Positions 1 to 13,000 of a stretch of 64,000 nt of DNA are shown piece after piece (positions within the stretch are counted from its first letter, which is position 1; each line of letters starts with the position of its first letter). The translations under genes and the position numbers were made by a program. Under the pieces are notes generated by a model that was given only the letters and a program-made list of their open reading frames with translations, had not been told where the DNA came from and searched no databases. The DNA is taken from positions 778,501 to 842,500 of the forward strand of contig OZ025877.1 of the NCBI GenBank assembly GCA_964019415.1, written 5' to 3'. This stretch comes from Ianthella basta (lineage: Eukaryota > Porifera > Demospongiae > Verongiida > Ianthellidae).

Positions 1-333
1 GGCATCCTCCACACACGCAATAACCATTCCTGTAATCAAGAACTCATAAAATGTTATCTTCTGGCTACCTTTACACCATAGATACTACACTATGCTTACC
101 TACCCCTCTGTACCACCTACTGCTTGTCTCTCCACCAAGACACCCAGTAGCTATCAGTGCTGTGTTTAGAAACTCTTAACGTAACTGATGAGAGAGAGCA
201 TCATTGGGATTGACTGAACCTGCTGTCCCACAACCACCTGCTCATGAACTGTATACTAGCAATACATTATTGTCAGTTGTTGTGTCAGCCATATTGCAGC
301 CCATGTGTCCTTGACTTACCACCCCACACACAG
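1..333. other. intron-like sequence, no gene seen
   Basis: Nothing is coding here in either strand. The stretch ends in a pyrimidine/CA run and an AG acceptor at 332-333, so it is read as the intron before the CHMP3-like exon that starts at 334. Confidence 0.5.
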
Positions 334-464
334 CCACTGTCCGTATGGCTGGTGCAATGGAGAAGAGTAGTGATGTGATGAAGGCCATGCAGAGTCTGAT
401 GAAGGTGGGGGAGGTGCGGGAGACAATGATGGCACTCTCCAAAGAGATGAGCAAGGTGGGACTG
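334..464 (+). CDS. CHMP3: CHMP3/VPS24-like exon (second half of ESCRT-III core), partial
   Basis: CHMP3 (VPS24) is an ESCRT-III subunit that polymerises on endosomal and other membranes during scission. After an AG acceptor the frame reads TVRMAGAMEKSSDVMKAMQS, then a helix ending in LSKEMSK and KVGL. This matches the CHMP3 segment that follows the QLA motif. The exon needs one base from the previous exon, and the CHMP3-like exon at 21301-21480 ends with exactly that phase, yet it lies 21 kb downstream. The 3' end may use the donor at 456 or 465; otherwise TGA at 468-470 ends the frame. No following C-terminal exon was found in the next 1.5 kb. This may be the tail of a gene that starts before the window, one half of a rearranged gene, or a relic. 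Identification as CHMP3 is firm; whether it is functional is open. Confidence 0.7.
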
Positions 465-521
465 GTGTGAAGGCTGTTGCTTCATCTCATGTAGGTATTG
501 CTTCATCTTGTGTGCTGTTCT

Positions 522-637
<116 letters not shown>

Positions 638-1720
638 CATACATTCCTACCCTCACACACTGTGTGTCTTCTAGTACTACACAGTACACATTGTGGGACT
701 GGCAGTCTGACTGTCATTGAATATGGCAGTAAGGATGGTTCTCTTCCCTTCCCTCTTAGTGACTGGTCATGTGGTCCTATCCTGACAACACTCCTCCATA
801 TGAACAACAACCCTTGACTAGAGGAGTCATCTTCCAAAGACCAAGTTAAAAGTGAGTCAGTTGACACAAGAGTGCCGCACACAAACACTTTGACATGCAG
901 ACACACACACCATGTGTTTACTGTACTTTTGGATTAGTTGTCCAGACTGGATGGGTGCAATCAGTTGTCGGCTATCAATTATTGACCTCGACGTCATTTT
1001 GGCAAGACCTTTAGTATACCCAGCTCTGTTGGTGGACGGTGTACAGGAGATGTAGGGTATGTGGTGAAGGCGGGCGACTGGAATCATCGACTGGTTGGGT
1101 GCTTTGATAGTTTTCTCAGTGGTCTGGAACGCAGGTTTCAGAAAATTGTTGCACGAGATCGATACAAGTCTGTGTAGCCCCCGCACTGTCTGTTCACTTA
1201 TCATGGAGGCGTATAGAGACCTATACGCATTTCACTTCACATGCACACATGTAATCATCGACTTCACTGAACCTTACTGAATCTTATCTAAATAGTTCCT
1301 CACTTTTATTTTGTCATTGCATTGCACATGCGTGTGCCTATACTGCTGTGCTTGTCTGAATGGTTATGAAATCATCTACTTCACACACACATTGTATGAA
1401 ACACACAAACATGCTGGACACAATAAGGCTTGTTTGCACTAGAGTAAAGTGGGTCAAAAGTGGTTTAATTAATCCATTTCTTCCCCAGTGACACGTACAT
1501 TCACATACAAATAATTATGTAAATGGCTTATAACAGACACAGTGGATTAGCCTTGAACGTGAGCATTCTTCAAGTGTGACACAATCATACTCGAGGTGTA
1601 TTCTCCATAGGCAAAAGTATTGCTGAATGACAACAGAGGTATGACATTCCCATAACCAGATTATAGCATTATAACTGACATTGGATTGGTTCATTCAATG
1701 TGAACAGTTCTGTACACACT

Positions 1721-1721
<1 letters not shown>

Positions 1722-1776
<55 letters not shown>

Positions 1777-1794
1777 GCACACACACACACCACA

Positions 1795-1834
<40 letters not shown>
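1722..1834 (+). repeat. (AC)n microsatellite
   Basis: AC dinucleotide tract with a few CG and AT interruptions. Confidence 0.97.
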
Positions 1835-1835
<1 letters not shown>

Positions 1836-2043
1836 CTGCCAGTTGTACACTGCTGCAGTCAGTGAACTAACAAAATGGCCCCTTTGACTGAGTTCCATTC
1901 CTAGTGCACTGCACTGCTCACTAGTGTGTGAGCTGCAGTCTGTGCTGTGTCATGACAAGTGTCACTTGTGGAGTCACAGTGCCACACTAAGCTGGGCTAC
2001 TGTAAGTGAAAGGTCTAAAACTGTTTGGAGCTGTGTGTGCTCT

Positions 2044-5000
2044 TGTATGCCCTACAGTAGCTGCCACTGTATTGTATGTCCTACAGTAGCCGCCACTGTA
2101 TTGTAGGCCCTACAGTAGCTGCCACTGTATTGTATGCCCTACAGTAGCTGCCACTGTATTGTATGCCCTACAGTAGCTGCCACTGTATTGTATGCCCTAC
2201 AGTAGCTGCCACTGTATTGTATGCCCTACAGTAGCTGCCACTGTATTGTATACCCTACAGTAGCTGCCACTGTATTGTATGCCCTACAGTAGCTGCCACT
2301 GTATTGTATGCCCTACAGTAGCTGCCACTGTATTGTATGCCCTACAGTAGCTGCCACTGTATTGTATGCCCTACAGTAGCTGCCACTGTATTGTATGCCC
2401 TACAGTAGCCGCCACTGTATTGTATGCCCTACAGTAGCTGCCACTGTATTGTATGCCCTACAGTAGCCGCCACTGTATTGTATGCCCTACAGTAGCTGCC
2501 ACTGTATTGTATGCCCTACAGTAGCTGCCACTGTATTGTATCCCCTACAGTAGCTGCCACTGTATTGTAGGCCCTACAGTAGCTGCCACTGTATTGTATG
2601 CCCTACAGTAGCTGCCACTGTATTGTATGCCCTACAGTAGCTGCCACTGTAGCTGCCACTGTATTGTATGCCCTACAGTAGCTGCCACTGTATTGTATGC
2701 CCTACAGTAGCTGCCACTGTATTGTATGCCCTACAGTAGCTGCCACTGTATTGTATGCCCTACAGTAGCTGCCACTGTATTGTAGGCCCTACAGTAGCTG
2801 CCACTGTATTGTATGCCCTACAGTAGCTGCCACTGTATTGTATGCCCTACAGTAGCTGCCACTGTATTGTATGCCCTACAGTAGCTGCCACTGTATTGTA
2901 TGCCCTACGGTAGCTGCCACTGTATTGTATGCCCTACGGTAGCTGCCACTGTATTGTATGCCCTACAGTAGCTGCCACTGTATTGTATGCCCTACAGTAG
3001 CTGCCACTGTATTGTATGCCCTACAGTAGCTGCCACTGTATTGTATGCCCTACAGTAGCTGCCACTGTATTGTATGCCCTACAGTAGCTGCCACTGTATT
3101 GTATGCCCTACAGTAGCCGCCACTGTATTGTATGCCCTACAGTAGCTGCCACTGTATTGTATGCCCTACAGTAGCTGCCACTGTATTGTATGCCCTACAG
3201 TAACTGCCACTGTATTGTATGCCCTACAGTAGCTGCCACTGTATTGTATGCCCTACAGTAACTGCCACTGTATTGTATGCCCTACAGTAGCTGCCACTGT
3301 ATTGTATGCCCTACAGTAGCCGCCACTGTATTGTATGCCCTACGGTAGCCGCCACTGTATTGTATGCCCTACGGTAGCCGCCACTGTATTGTATGCCCTA
3401 CGGTAGCCGCCACTGTATTGTATGCCCTACGGTAGCTGGCACTGTATTGTATGCCCTACGGTAGCTGCCACTGTATTGTATGCCCTACGGTAGCTGGCAC
3501 TGTATTGTATGCCCTACGGTAGCTGCCACTGTATTGTATGCCCTACAGTAGCTGCCACTGTATTGTATGCCCTACAGTAGCTGCCACTGTATTGTATGCC
3601 CTACGGTAGCTGCCACTGTATTGTATGCCCTACGGTAGCTGGCACTGTATTGTATGCCCTACAGTATTGTATGCCCTACAGTAGCCGCCACTGTATTGTA
3701 TGCCCTACGGTAGCCGCCACTGTATTGTATGCCCTACGGTAGCTGCCACTGTATTGTATGCCCTACGGTAGCTGGCACTGTATTGTATGCCCTACAGTAG
3801 CCGCCACTGTATTGCATGCCCTACGGTAGCCGCCACTGTATTGCATGCCCTACGGTAGCCGCCACTGTATTGCATGCCCTACAGTAGCCGCCACTGTATT
3901 GCATGCCCTACGGTAGCTGCCACTGTATTGCATGCCCTACGGTAGCCGCCACTGTATTGCATGCCCTACGGTAGCCGCCACTGTATTGCATGCCCTACGG
4001 TAGCCGCCACTGTATTGTATGCCCTACAGTAGCTGGCACTGTATTGCATGCCCTGCGGTAGCCGCCACTGTATTGCATGCCCTACGGTAGCTGCCACTGT
4101 ATTGCATGCCCTACGGTAGCTGCCACTGTATTGTATGCCCTACAGTAGCCGCCACTGTATTGTATGCCCTACAGTAGCCGCCACTGTATTGTATGCCCTA
4201 CAGTAGCTGGCACTGTATTGTATGCCCTACAGTAGCTGCCACTGCATTGTATGCCCTACAGTAGCCGCCGCTGTATTGCATGCCCTACAGTAGCCGGCAC
4301 TGTATTGTATGCCCTACAGTAGCCGCCACTGTATTGTATGCCCTACAGTAGCTGCCACTGCATTGTATGCCCTACAGTAGCCGCCGCTGTATTGCATGCC
4401 CTACAGTAGCCGGCACTGTATTGTATGCCCTACAGTAGCTGGCACTGTATTGTATGCCCTACAGTAGCTGGCACTGTATTGTATGCCCTACAGTAGCTGC
4501 CACTGTATTGTATGCCCTACAGTAGCCGCCACTGTATTGTATGCCCTACAGTAGCTGGCACTGTATTGTATGCCCTACAGTAGCTGCCACTGTATTGCAT
4601 GCCCTACGGTAGCCGCCACTGTATTGCATGCCCTACGGTAGCCGCCACTGTATTGTATGCCCTACAGTAGCCGCCACTGTATTGCATGCCCTACGGTAGC
4701 TGACACTGTATTGCATGCCCTACGGTAGCCGCCACTGTATTGCATGCCCTACGGTAGCCGCCACTGTATTGCATGCCCTACGGTAGCCGCCACTGTATTG
4801 TATGCCCTACAGTAGCTGGCACTGTATTGCATGCCCTGCGGTAGCCGCCACTGTATTGCATGCCCTACGATAGCCGCCACTGTATTGCATGCCCTACGGT
4901 AGCTGCCACTGTATTGTATGCCCTACAGTAGCCGCCACTGTATTGTATGCCCTACAGTAGCCGCCACTGTATTGCATGCCCTACAGTAGCTGGCACTGTA

Positions 5001-7437
5001 TTGTATGCCCTACAGTAGCTGCCACTGCATTGTATGCCCTACAGTAGCCACCGCTGTATTGCATGCCCTACAGTAGCCGGCACTGTATTGTATGCCCTAC
5101 AGTAGCCGCCACTGTATTGTATGCCCTACAGTAGCTGCCACTGTATTGTATGCCATACGGTAGCTGCCACTGTATTGTATGCCCTACAGTAGCCGCCACT
5201 GTATTGTATGCCCTACAGTAGCCGCCGCTGTATTGTATGCCCTACAGTAGCCGCCACTGTATTGTATGCCCTACAGTAGCCGCCGCTGTATTGTATGCCC
5301 TACAGTAGCCGGCACTGTATTGTATGCCCTACAGTAGCCGCCACTGTATTGTATGCCCTACAGTAGCCGGCACTGTATTGTATGCCCTACAGTAGCTGCC
5401 ACTGTACTGTATGCCCTACTGTAGCCGCCACTGTATTGCATGCCCTACGGTAGCTGCCACTGTACTGTATGCCCTACCGTAGCTGCCACTGTATTGTATG
5501 CCCTACAGTAGCTGCCACTGTATTGTATGCCCTACAGTAGCCGCCACTGTACTGTATGCCCTACTGTAGCCGCCACTGTATTGTATGCCCTACAGTAGCC
5601 GCCACTGTATTGTATGCCCTACAGTAGCCGGCACTGTATTGTATGCCCTACAGTAGCCGGCACTGTATTGTATGCCCTACGGTAGCTGCCACTGTATTGT
5701 ATGCCCTACGGTAGCTGCCACTGTATTGTATGCCCTACAGTAGCTGCCACTGTATTGTATGCCCTACAGTAGCTGCCACTGTATTGTATGCCCTACAGTA
5801 GCCGGCACTGTATTGTATGCCCTACGGTAGCTGCCACTGTATTGTATGCCCTACGGTAGCTGCCACTGTATTGTATGCCCTACAGTAGCTGCCACTGTAT
5901 TGTATGCCCTACAGTAGCTGCCACTGTATTGTATGCCCTACAGTAGCTGCCACTGTATTGTATGCCCTACAGTAGCTGGCACTGTATTGTATGCCCTACA
6001 GTAGCTGGCACTGTATTGTATGCCCTACAGTAGCTGGCACTGTATTGTATGCCCTACAGTAGCCGCCACTGCATTGTATGCCCTACAGTAGCCGGCACTG
6101 TATTGTATGCCCTACGGTAGCTGCCACTGTATTGTATTCCCTACAGTAGCTGCCACTGTATTGTATGCCCTACAGTAGCTGCCACTGTATTGTATGCCCT
6201 ACAGTAGCCGCCGCTGTATTGTATGCCCTACGGTAGCAGCCGCTGTATTGTATGCCCTACAGTAGCCGCCACTGTATTGTATGCCCTACAGTAGCTGCCG
6301 CTGTATTGTATGCCCTACGGTAGCTTCCGCTGTATTGTATGCCCTACGGTAGCTGCCACTGTATTGTATTCCTTACAGTAGCTGCCACTGTATTGTATGC
6401 CCTACAGTAGCCGCCACTGTATTGTATGCCCTACAGTAGCCGCCGCTGTATTGTATGCCCTACGGTAGCTGCCGCTGTATTGTATGCCCTACGGTAGCTG
6501 CCGCTGTATTGTATGCCCTACGGTAGCTGCCACTGTATTGTATTCCCTACAGTAGCTGCCACTGTATTGTATGCCCTACAGTAGCCGCCACTGTATTGTA
6601 TGCCCTACAGTAGCCGCCGCTGTATTGTATGCCCTACGGTAGCTGCCGCTGTATTGTATGCCCTACAGTAGCCGCCACTGCATTGTATGCCCTACAGTAG
6701 CCGGCACTGTATTGTATGCCCTACTGTAGCTGCCACTGTATTGTATTCCCTACAGTAGCTGCCACTGTATTGTATGCCCTACAGTAGCCGCCACTGTATT
6801 GTATGCCCTACAGTAGCCGCCGCTGTATTGTATGCCCTACGGTAGCTGCCACTGTATTGTATGCCCTACAGTAGCCGCCACTGTATTGTATGCCCTACAG
6901 TAGCTGCCACTGTATTGTATGCCCTACGGTAGCCGCCACTGTATTGTATGCCCTACAGTAGCCGCCACTGTATTGTATGCCCTACAGTAGCTGCCGCTGT
7001 ATTGTATGTTCTACAGTAGCCGCCACTGTATTGTATGCCCTACAGTAGCCGCCACTGTATTGTATGCCCTACGGTAGCTGGCACTGTATTGTATGCCCTA
7101 CAGTAGCTGCCACTGTATTGTATGCCCTACGGTAGCTGCCACTGTATTGTATGCCCTACAGTAGCCGCCACTGTATTGTATGCCCTACAGTAGCCGCCAC
7201 TGTATTGTATGCCCTACGGTAGCTGGCACTGTATTGTATGCCCTACAGTAGCTGCCACTGTATTGTATGCCCTACGGTAGCTGCCACTGTATTGTATGCC
7301 CTACAGTAGCCGCCACTGTATTGTATGCCCTACAGTAGCTGGCACTGTATTGTATGCCCTACAGTAGCTGCCACTGTATTGTATGCCCTACGGTAGCTGC
7401 CACTGTATTGTATGCCCTACAGTAGCTGCCACTGTAT
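2044..7437. repeat. 29-bp minisatellite array, about 186 copies
   Basis: A 29-bp unit repeats without a break for about 5.4 kb. Each unit contains the core TGCCCTACAGTAGCTGCCAC followed by TGTATTGTA. TACAGT and ACTGTA inside the unit are reverse complements separated by seven bases, so each unit can fold as a 6-bp hairpin. Variants are patchy: CAG or CGG before TAGC, GCTG or GCCG, and TATG or CATG. CAG/GCTG forms dominate the left end (2.0-3.3 kb), while CGG, GCCG and GGCACTG forms are mixed in the middle. Truncated units occur near 2650 and 3660. No long frame is open through it. Confidence 0.97.
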
Positions 7438-7450
7438 GAGCTCACTCAAA

Positions 7451-7608
7451 CTCCCTTCCTCCCCTCCCTTCCTATCCCTCCCTTCCCCTTCCCTCTCCTC
7501 CCCTCCCTTCCCCTTCCCCTCCCCTCTCCTCCCCTCCCTTCCTATCCCTCTCCCCTCTCCTCCCCTCCCTTCCTACCCCTCCCTTCCCCTCCCCTCTCCT
7601 CCCCTCCG
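7451..7608 (+). repeat. pyrimidine-rich CCCTTCC/CCCTCTCC tract
   Basis: About 160 bases are almost purely C and T on the plus strand, in short repeats of CCCTCCCTTCC and CCCCTCTCCTCC. It directly follows the 29-bp array. The Pro/Ser open frame across it is compositional. Confidence 0.9.
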
Positions 7609-8090
7609 TCCCAGATCTGGAGGAAGGGTGGGTGCTTGCCACATTCCTGGGACCACAGAAATGATGAGAGATATCAACAGAACACTCTATGTCTTGTACA
7701 TACTGTTTTAACACACACTCCCTGTACATGTATGTCACCATATGTATTGGAGCAACTGTAATTATATATGCTGACTGTACATATGGTACATATAATAATT
7801 ATGCATGCATGTGCACAGTGTATGGAGTGCAACTGTATGGGGATGCATGTGTCCATGCTGCAGCCATCCATATGTGTACATGCAGGTAGCGGCACAAGTT
7901 GCTATGATGTAGTGCTGTACTTGAACTAGCCACATACTACCTTATTTGTACATGCAGTGCATGCAAGTTATAGAAAAGGCAATCGAGGACTGTTTTGTAC
8001 AGTACAGTTACAGTGTATGAGGAAGTGTATAAACAGTGAACTGTTTTACATATAAATATGCATATAAATATGGTGATGTACTGATGCCAA

Positions 8091-8170
8091 GCAAACAAGT
8101 GCAAGTGCACGAGAGATGATGAAGAAACAAACAACACAACAACGCTTTGACATTCAGTGCTGTCAATCAT
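8091..8170 (-). pseudogene. relic of the signal-peptide start of the 23-25 kb membrane protein
   Basis: On the minus strand from 8170 the frame begins with ATG, a TECQSVVVLF motif and bases coding Ser/Leu/Val. It matches the start of the membrane-protein gene at 25034 (TECRSVVVLF). After about 25 codons similarity is lost and stops follow. Flanks on both sides are also homologous, so this is the decayed 5' end of a duplicate whose coding body is gone. Confidence 0.7.
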
Positions 8171-9010
8171 TGTAGGCCTTTGCTATGTCTGTGTTGTCTG
8201 TCCTACCATGGAACGACACTGCAAAACAGTACTTGTAACAGTGAGATCGCACTAGAGCTGGTTGTGTACACTTTTAAGTGTAATGGCTAAGATACCGATT
8301 TGCAGCTGATAAAGGAAACGGATCAGAAGATAGCAACTATGTCAACAAGTGTGCTTCTCTTTCGTCCCCTTTGTTCACTGCACACACATGTACAGGCGGT
8401 GTATTGTACAATGTCATGTGAATGTACAGTATGTGTGTGCATTGAAGTTAAAACACTCTCACACTGTATTATTTGCATTGTACATACATGTATAATATAA
8501 TGTTTAATGTCATGCACAATATTACTATTGTAACTTGCACTGTATTTATTGCATGCATTGCATACCATTCTGTTGTAAGTGTGTCTGTATTAAGTGTATA
8601 AATTGTGTAATTAATAGTGCAAAATGGCTTCCCGTTTAGCGGTACAGTTGTGTAACTTAAGCTTCCTGGGAACATGTGCATGCATATATTATGCAATTAA
8701 GTGTAATATAATAATTATAATTCATGTGACTGTGTGACAGTTTCTGATGGTGCTGGTATCCTTGATGCTCCAGTGAGCTGTGAGACTAAGCAACCCGATG
8801 CGAAGGCTTCTACATACAGACCAATATAATTGGCAGCATTAGACCTGCATGCCGTAAGTGGGGAACATAGTGCTTTTGACAGCAATATAGCACTGCTCAC
8901 TTTGGAGTTTATTAGTTGCCTATAACGGGTGCATGAAGGTGACATTAACAAGTTTAATTTTGACTAATGTTAACCTTAACACAATGAGTGCTGCCCTACA
9001 TAGCCAGACC
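8091..9010. repeat. degraded duplicate of the 24.96-27.43 kb segment
   Basis: Matching blocks occur in the same order. They include the signal-peptide start, an upstream block containing GGTGTATTGTACAATGTCAT (8398 against the 25655 area), the block near 8620-8810 against 26970-27150, and a final block at 8961-9005 against 27385-27431. The 25-27 kb copy has gained an internal tandem duplication, a TIR element and the 33-bp minisatellite. This copy lacks them and keeps a single unit-like sequence at its right end. Confidence 0.75.
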
Positions 9011-9666
9011 AGAGGTCAAAGGTCACCCCAATCATATGGGTCACTCTTCCGCTAACTAGTACATGTGTGTAGTGCATGTACGTATCTGCATACATAGTGT
9101 GGGACCAGATTATGGGGGCTGACATCAATTAAACGGTTGCAGCTACAGAATATAACTGGGTTCGATCAGTTTGGGCCATATGCATGCACTATGTGGTTGT
9201 TAAAACATTACTGCACATTGCATGGACTGGAACAGTTGAAGGGGCAGCATGGCCTCCAGCTGTGAAGCTATAGTTGCCCGTGCCTTGGTATGTAAATTAA
9301 TGTGGCGTTGAGATAATTAAAATTAACTGTGCTGCGCGTGCACATACACGTACCCATACCCACTCTTGTCTGATAATCACAATAATACGTACAGCACAGA
9401 CTTTGTCTGAGTAACAAATCAGCTAAAAATAATAGATTAAATGTACCAGAGACAAAATTTACAATGTAGACTTAGCACCACTGATATCAGTCACATACGA
9501 TATTAGAGGAATACAGCTGAAATTACCAAAAGTGGTTTACAATGTACTCTAGACTAATAAACAATGACCTTTGAGTGTTGATTGCATGACAATGGTGGCA
9601 CACTGCAGGGATGAGGTATTACACACACATCACTAACACACTACACTACACCACCTGTTAGACACC

Positions 9667-9668
<2 letters not shown>
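9011..9668. other. non-coding; left edge of the NLR segmental duplication
   Basis: No gene was seen. From about 9.34-9.4 kb onward the sequence is homologous to 38.9-39.25 kb; TCTGAGTAACAAA and CTAGACTAATAAACAATGAC are shared. This marks the left limit of the duplicated NLR segment. Confidence 0.6.
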
Positions 9669-9881
<213 letters not shown>

Positions 9882-10071
9882 GCCATGACATAACAAAGAT
9901 AGAAATGATATACAGTATGCTCTGCTAACCTTGCAGCTGTAACTTCACAAATAGTTAAAGATCCCTGCACATTAAAAGGATAGTAACAGATGAAGCCATT
10001 GATTACAAACCATGTGCACTGTAACATAATTAAATGGATGAAATACAATTCCACAAAATACCCAGCCAGCC

Positions 10072-13000
10072 TTACTTAGTCCCATGAGGTGTACCATACA
10101 GGACCTCAACACATACAAAGTCACTCCCACTGCTATGGGCTATGACAAGTAATGGTGACTCGCCTCCTGCCCATACAGTTAGCCGTAGCTTAGAGTTGGA
10201 TTTTCTTAAGTCATCAATAAACTGCTGGGGAGGGAGTGGTTCAGCTGGTACTTCTAGATGCAATTCCTGAAGTGTTGCATTCTTTGTAGCTCCTTTCAGG
10301 ATGGCCTCGGCAACATTGGTCCATGTCATACTATCGTCCCCAATCACCATCCTCCTCAGAGATGTGTTCTCTCTCACTGCTACCTCAACTGCTTGCAGTG
10401 TGGCAGGGTCTGACACATCCTGCAAACACAACATCACAAGAGGAGAATAAATCAACTTTCACTGCACCACTTCATCAAGAGACTGGAACTGTGCTATCAA
10501 TGTGCTTGTGTGCATTGTTGCATGGGTAGGGGGAGGATCAAAGGCTTCAAGTGTGCAATTACTTTGTCACTGCACACTTGCTTGACCACAAGCTGTACAA
10601 TTACCACCCTAAGGGTCCACTGTAACAATGTGACCACAACCTGTTTTGGGAGTGCCAAAGTGATGAATCAACACAAGTACACAGCACAGACATTCCTAAG
10701 GATCCAGGGACTGTAGCACACAGAGGAATGTGCTCTGATAACTTACGTCAGTGACAGTTGTTAGTGTACGAGTGGTCGGCCATTTTAATGTTATTCTGTT
10801 ATTGCACTATTCCATATTCCATGTTTTAGTAATGCTGGTTTCAGAGGATACAGCTTCACACCTTGGAGTCTAACCTCCACAACAAAACACATCAAACAAG
10901 TGTCAACATAGTGCACATACCCCATGCACCAGTGAAGAGTGAATACATGTTTGTGAGCATAGATGTTGTCATAGGTGCATGTGACTGCATGGTGCAGGGA
11001 TGGGAACAGCATGTGCTAGGGTTGGTTGGTGGTAGCTAGTCTCTAAATTACAGTAGCTACGTACAAGTGTGTACATTGCAGACACGCATGCACGTACACA
11101 CACACTCACACACACAGTATCCACAGTGTAGAAACACACCTTTTAAATGTATATAACCATATACAGAGAACATCAGGACAGCTATGCACATATATACACA
11201 GTAGCTACTGAGGTTTCGTCAACCTGCAGCTGGTGACCCAACAACCAACCTAGAAATGTCTCAGGAGGCAGGCAAGAAATGGATCAGAGAATGAACAAAC
11301 TATGCGGCTAATGAATATGAAGGCTTGCTTTCTCTCCACTTCTTGCAGCCGGCCTGGTGTCTCAGCATACCTTCAGTATCTTAACATACACAAACAAAAT
11401 GGCAGATCCCAAGAAGTGCCTCTAAAGGCAGGAATCAATAGTGCTTGTTGTCCATTTCTGTTATTATACCATGACTCCAACAATAATGACACCAATGCAC
11501 ACTTGGGAGTGCCATAACTACCACTTACAACACAATGCATTCATCTTCACACAAACTGCACACACACTAGACAAAAGTACTGTAGTAGCAATTTCAAGGA
11601 AGACAAGAAGACTCACGTTGCCTTGTGAAGAGTGACAACTAATGTGAAGCTCCTCCAGTGACCTACTCCAGTGTAGGCCTCTGCACAGGGTCGCAATATG
11701 AAGGGGGGAAAGCTCACGACATAGTGTCATCTCCAATTTTGTCAATTTGCTATCCTTTAAGTGTTTGGCAAACTTTTCCACTGCACCATCAATACCATCT
11801 GTAGAGGAACACAGGACAATAGTCAGCAATAGGTTGTGTGAGTGTTTAGATAACCTTGGTACATGCAATCCTACACAGTGCACACATGCCAATACACCTC
11901 ACACACTTACATACCAAATGAACAGTTCTCTAGGACTACCTCCTCCAAGGATACACACTGAGACACAGCCTTGAGGAGGGCTGCAGTACAGGAGGAAGCT
12001 GGCTCTCCAACTGGTGCCTCCTGCAATGGTGGGCAGTACCAGAGAGGTGGAGACTAGAGTGTCAATAACAAATGAATCAACAGTTGAGTATGAAGAAGGA
12101 AAGGGTGAAGTCAATGATAACAGTTTTGGCCCCCACGGCCGAAACGTTCCGTTATCATTCACTTCATTGACTGCTACATATATACTGCTCAAGAATTCAC
12201 CATTTCAAGTTATTTACGACATAGTAATGAGCCTCTATGACATTAAGAAAAGGATATCACATGCATGTCATGTGACATAATAAAGGTGACACAGCAAACA
12301 TGACAACAAACATACAGCTGGAAAGACAAAACAGGACACTGTGAAACTCAGGGCAGCGTACCTCACGATGTGGCCTTGGTAAGGTTACCCCTAATGTTTG
12401 CAGGCAGGTGCAGTGGGGGAGTTCCTTCAACAAACTCATACACTGGGAACAGGATATTTCTCCAATGTCCAAGACCTTCAGACATCCAGTCTTTATCATA
12501 AGAGCAACTTGTGAGACCATTTCATCAGTGAGGCTGAGTTGTTTCCATAGATCTAAGACATCAAACCACTCAGTTCCATATCACTGCATACAATTAACAG
12601 CAACAGCTACAACCAAACACTACACACTGTTAGCAAACATCCATGTAAACATCATCAAAAGATGAAAGCACTCACATGTAACAATCTACAAACACTTTAT
12701 TAAACACATCAAAATGACATCTAACGAGACTCTGTACACCACTGGGTCTCTGTGCAGATACATACACCTGTATGTGACAACACATGCATGCACGCACGCA
12801 CACACACACACACACTAGTCCAAATTATACCATCTCACGGTCTCTACACTCTATCCTCCTAGGGTCTACTGCATACACACTATTCTACACACATAGGGGC
12901 ACTTGGACAACAGTGTGTGCAAACAGGACATACACCACACTGTACCACCATACCACACACACAAGCAAGACAAACACACTATCAACTGACAAGTGGGGGA

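Noticed and set aside
2044-7437. CRISPR array
   Set aside because: Repeats are contiguous 29-bp units without unique spacers, in an animal genome.
7412-7711. Pro/Ser-rich 99-codon plus frame
   Set aside because: It crosses the end of the minisatellite and a CT-rich tract; there is no exon context.
7674-8170. Small frames at 7.7-8.2 kb as short genes
   Set aside because: Only the first 25 codons at 8170 match a known sequence here; the rest is AT-rich with no conserved pattern.
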